Assembly: GCF_013284055.1 (NCBI RefSeq)
Contig: NZ_CP054143.1
Location: 2,728,001 to 2,792,000, forward strand
Reading direction: 5' to 3'
DNA from: Deefgea piscis
GTDB lineage: Bacteria > Pseudomonadota > Gammaproteobacteria > Burkholderiales > Chitinibacteraceae
DNA length: 64,000 bases
Shown: positions 63,481-64,000 of the stretch, one piece after another
Layout: each line of letters begins with the position of its first letter
Position numbering within the stretch: the stretch's first letter is position 1
Notes under the pieces: generated by a model
What the model was told of the DNA's origin: nothing
Seen by the model: only the letters and a program-made list of their open reading frames with translations
Databases searched by the model: none
Translations under genes and position numbers: made by a program

Positions 63481-64000
63481 ATGCACGGCCCGCAAAGAAT
63501 TGCTTGTTTAAGTAGCGAAACCGTTGAAGTGCTGTATGCCTTGGGGCAACAGCATCGTATTGTCGGCATCTCGGCCTTTTCGCGCCACCCCGCTGGCGTG
63601 ACTAAAAATCACCCGATTATTTGCGGGTTTTCGAGTGCCAAAGTCGAAAAAATCTTGGCCGTTGAACCCGATTTGATTTTGGCGTATTCAAGCTTACAAG
63701 GTGAGATGGTCAAAGAGTGCGTTTTAGCGGGCTATGAAGTGCTGTTTTTTAATCAGCGCTCGATTGCTGGCATATTTAACATGATTCGCACCTTGGGCTT
63801 ATTGCTTGACTGTACTGAACGCGCCAATGCCTTAGTCGCCGAGTTAAGCGCGCAGATTGCTGCTGCCAAATTGGCGGCGACGCGCTTTGCGTGGCGTCCC
63901 AAAGTGTATTTCGAGGAATGGCATACACCGCTGTATACCGGTATTTGCTGGGTGTCGGAGCTGATCTCGATTGCCGGTGGCGACGATATTTTTGCCGAGA
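63481..64000 (+). CDS. BtuF-like cobalamin-binding protein (5' part)
   Basis: 173 codons to the window edge. It starts MHGPQRIACLSSETVEVLYALG, then SAFSRHPAGV and ILAVEPDLILAYSS, the pattern of the periplasmic-binding (Fe3+/B12) fold of BtuF. AGGA lies 6 nt before the ATG. No signal peptide is present, so this member is probably cytoplasmic, as in several cob-operon BtuF-like proteins. The C-terminal half is outside the window. Position after cobD supports a corrinoid-related role. Confidence 0.85.
   Translation, partial: MHGPQRIACLSSETVEVLYALGQQHRIVGISAFSRHPAGVTKNHPIICGFSSAKVEKILAVEPDLILAYSSLQGEMVKECVLAGYEVLFFNQRSIAGIFNMIRTLGLLLDCTERANALVAELSAQIAAAKLAATRFAWRPKVYFEEWHTPLYTGICWVSELISIAGGDDIFAE

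Overview
The window is a compact, roughly half-GC bacterial chromosome segment. It is packed with short operons, most of them on the minus strand in the first 40 kb. Gene content points to a Neisseriales-type betaproteobacterium (Chitinibacter/Deefgea/Chromobacterium-like); this is an inference, since no rRNA is present. Supporting content is a cbb3 oxidase operon with ccoS/ccoI/ccoG/ccoH, MsrPQ, fused CysG, a gcvTHP operon behind a tandem glycine riboswitch, and a B12 salvage operon behind a cobalamin riboswitch.

Layout. 1-1356 (-): a bufferin operon bufABC, encoding a Cys-containing secreted peptide, a DUF692/MNIO modifying enzyme and a DUF2063 partner cut by the window edge. 1642-12279 (-): serB, a FUSC-like membrane protein, an UPF0149/SEC-C protein, a GNAT, a large SNF2 helicase and mfd. 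12358-20471 (-): the cytochrome cbb3 block in transcription order ccoI-ccoS, then ccoN-O-Q-P behind an ideal FNR-type promoter, then ccoG and ccoH behind a second likely FNR box and a leader hairpin. 20783-23200 (+): lrgAB-type genes and a CLC transporter whose filter motifs resemble the fluoride-exporting clade. 23346-31362: cysG, a periplasmic cytochrome c, msrPQ, an orphan hybrid histidine kinase and recG. 31363-44226: housekeeping and transport genes (yaiI, a patatin lipoprotein, trmO, an NSS transporter, a DUF4124 protein, a Nudix-ThiE fusion, argJ, srkA, a fused double-ABC ATPase, SulP) with several dispersed repeats between them.

44411-48030 (+): an orphan second CcoQ-like mini-protein missed by length cut-offs, tRNA-Pro(UGG), dbpA and a DUF445 protein. 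48190-53130 (+): promoter, tandem glycine riboswitch, gcvT, gcvH and gcvP. 53359-56123: an outer-membrane beta-barrel protein, a 262-bp MITE with CTAG duplications, a GNAT, and an 0.86-kb gene-free stretch carrying three copies of an about 85-bp repeat. 56124-59053 (-): the cyanide-insensitive type bd oxidase cioAB with a GbsR/MarR regulator, possibly FNR-linked. 59268-64000 (+): cobalamin riboswitch, btuB, cbiB, cobD and a BtuF-like protein cut by the right edge.

Theme. Respiratory oxygen handling (cbb3, bd, FNR sites, a second CcoQ) and copper (CcoI pump, CcoG, bufferin) recur across the window. Two metabolite riboswitches control glycine cleavage and B12 uptake. I found no clearly undescribed system. 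The strongest candidates for a second look are the bufferin operon, the orphan CcoQ, the hairpin/FNR leader of ccoG, the fluoride-like CLC, the uncharacterised YtkA-like protein beside the Nudix-ThiE fusion, and the repeat cluster at 55341-55850.
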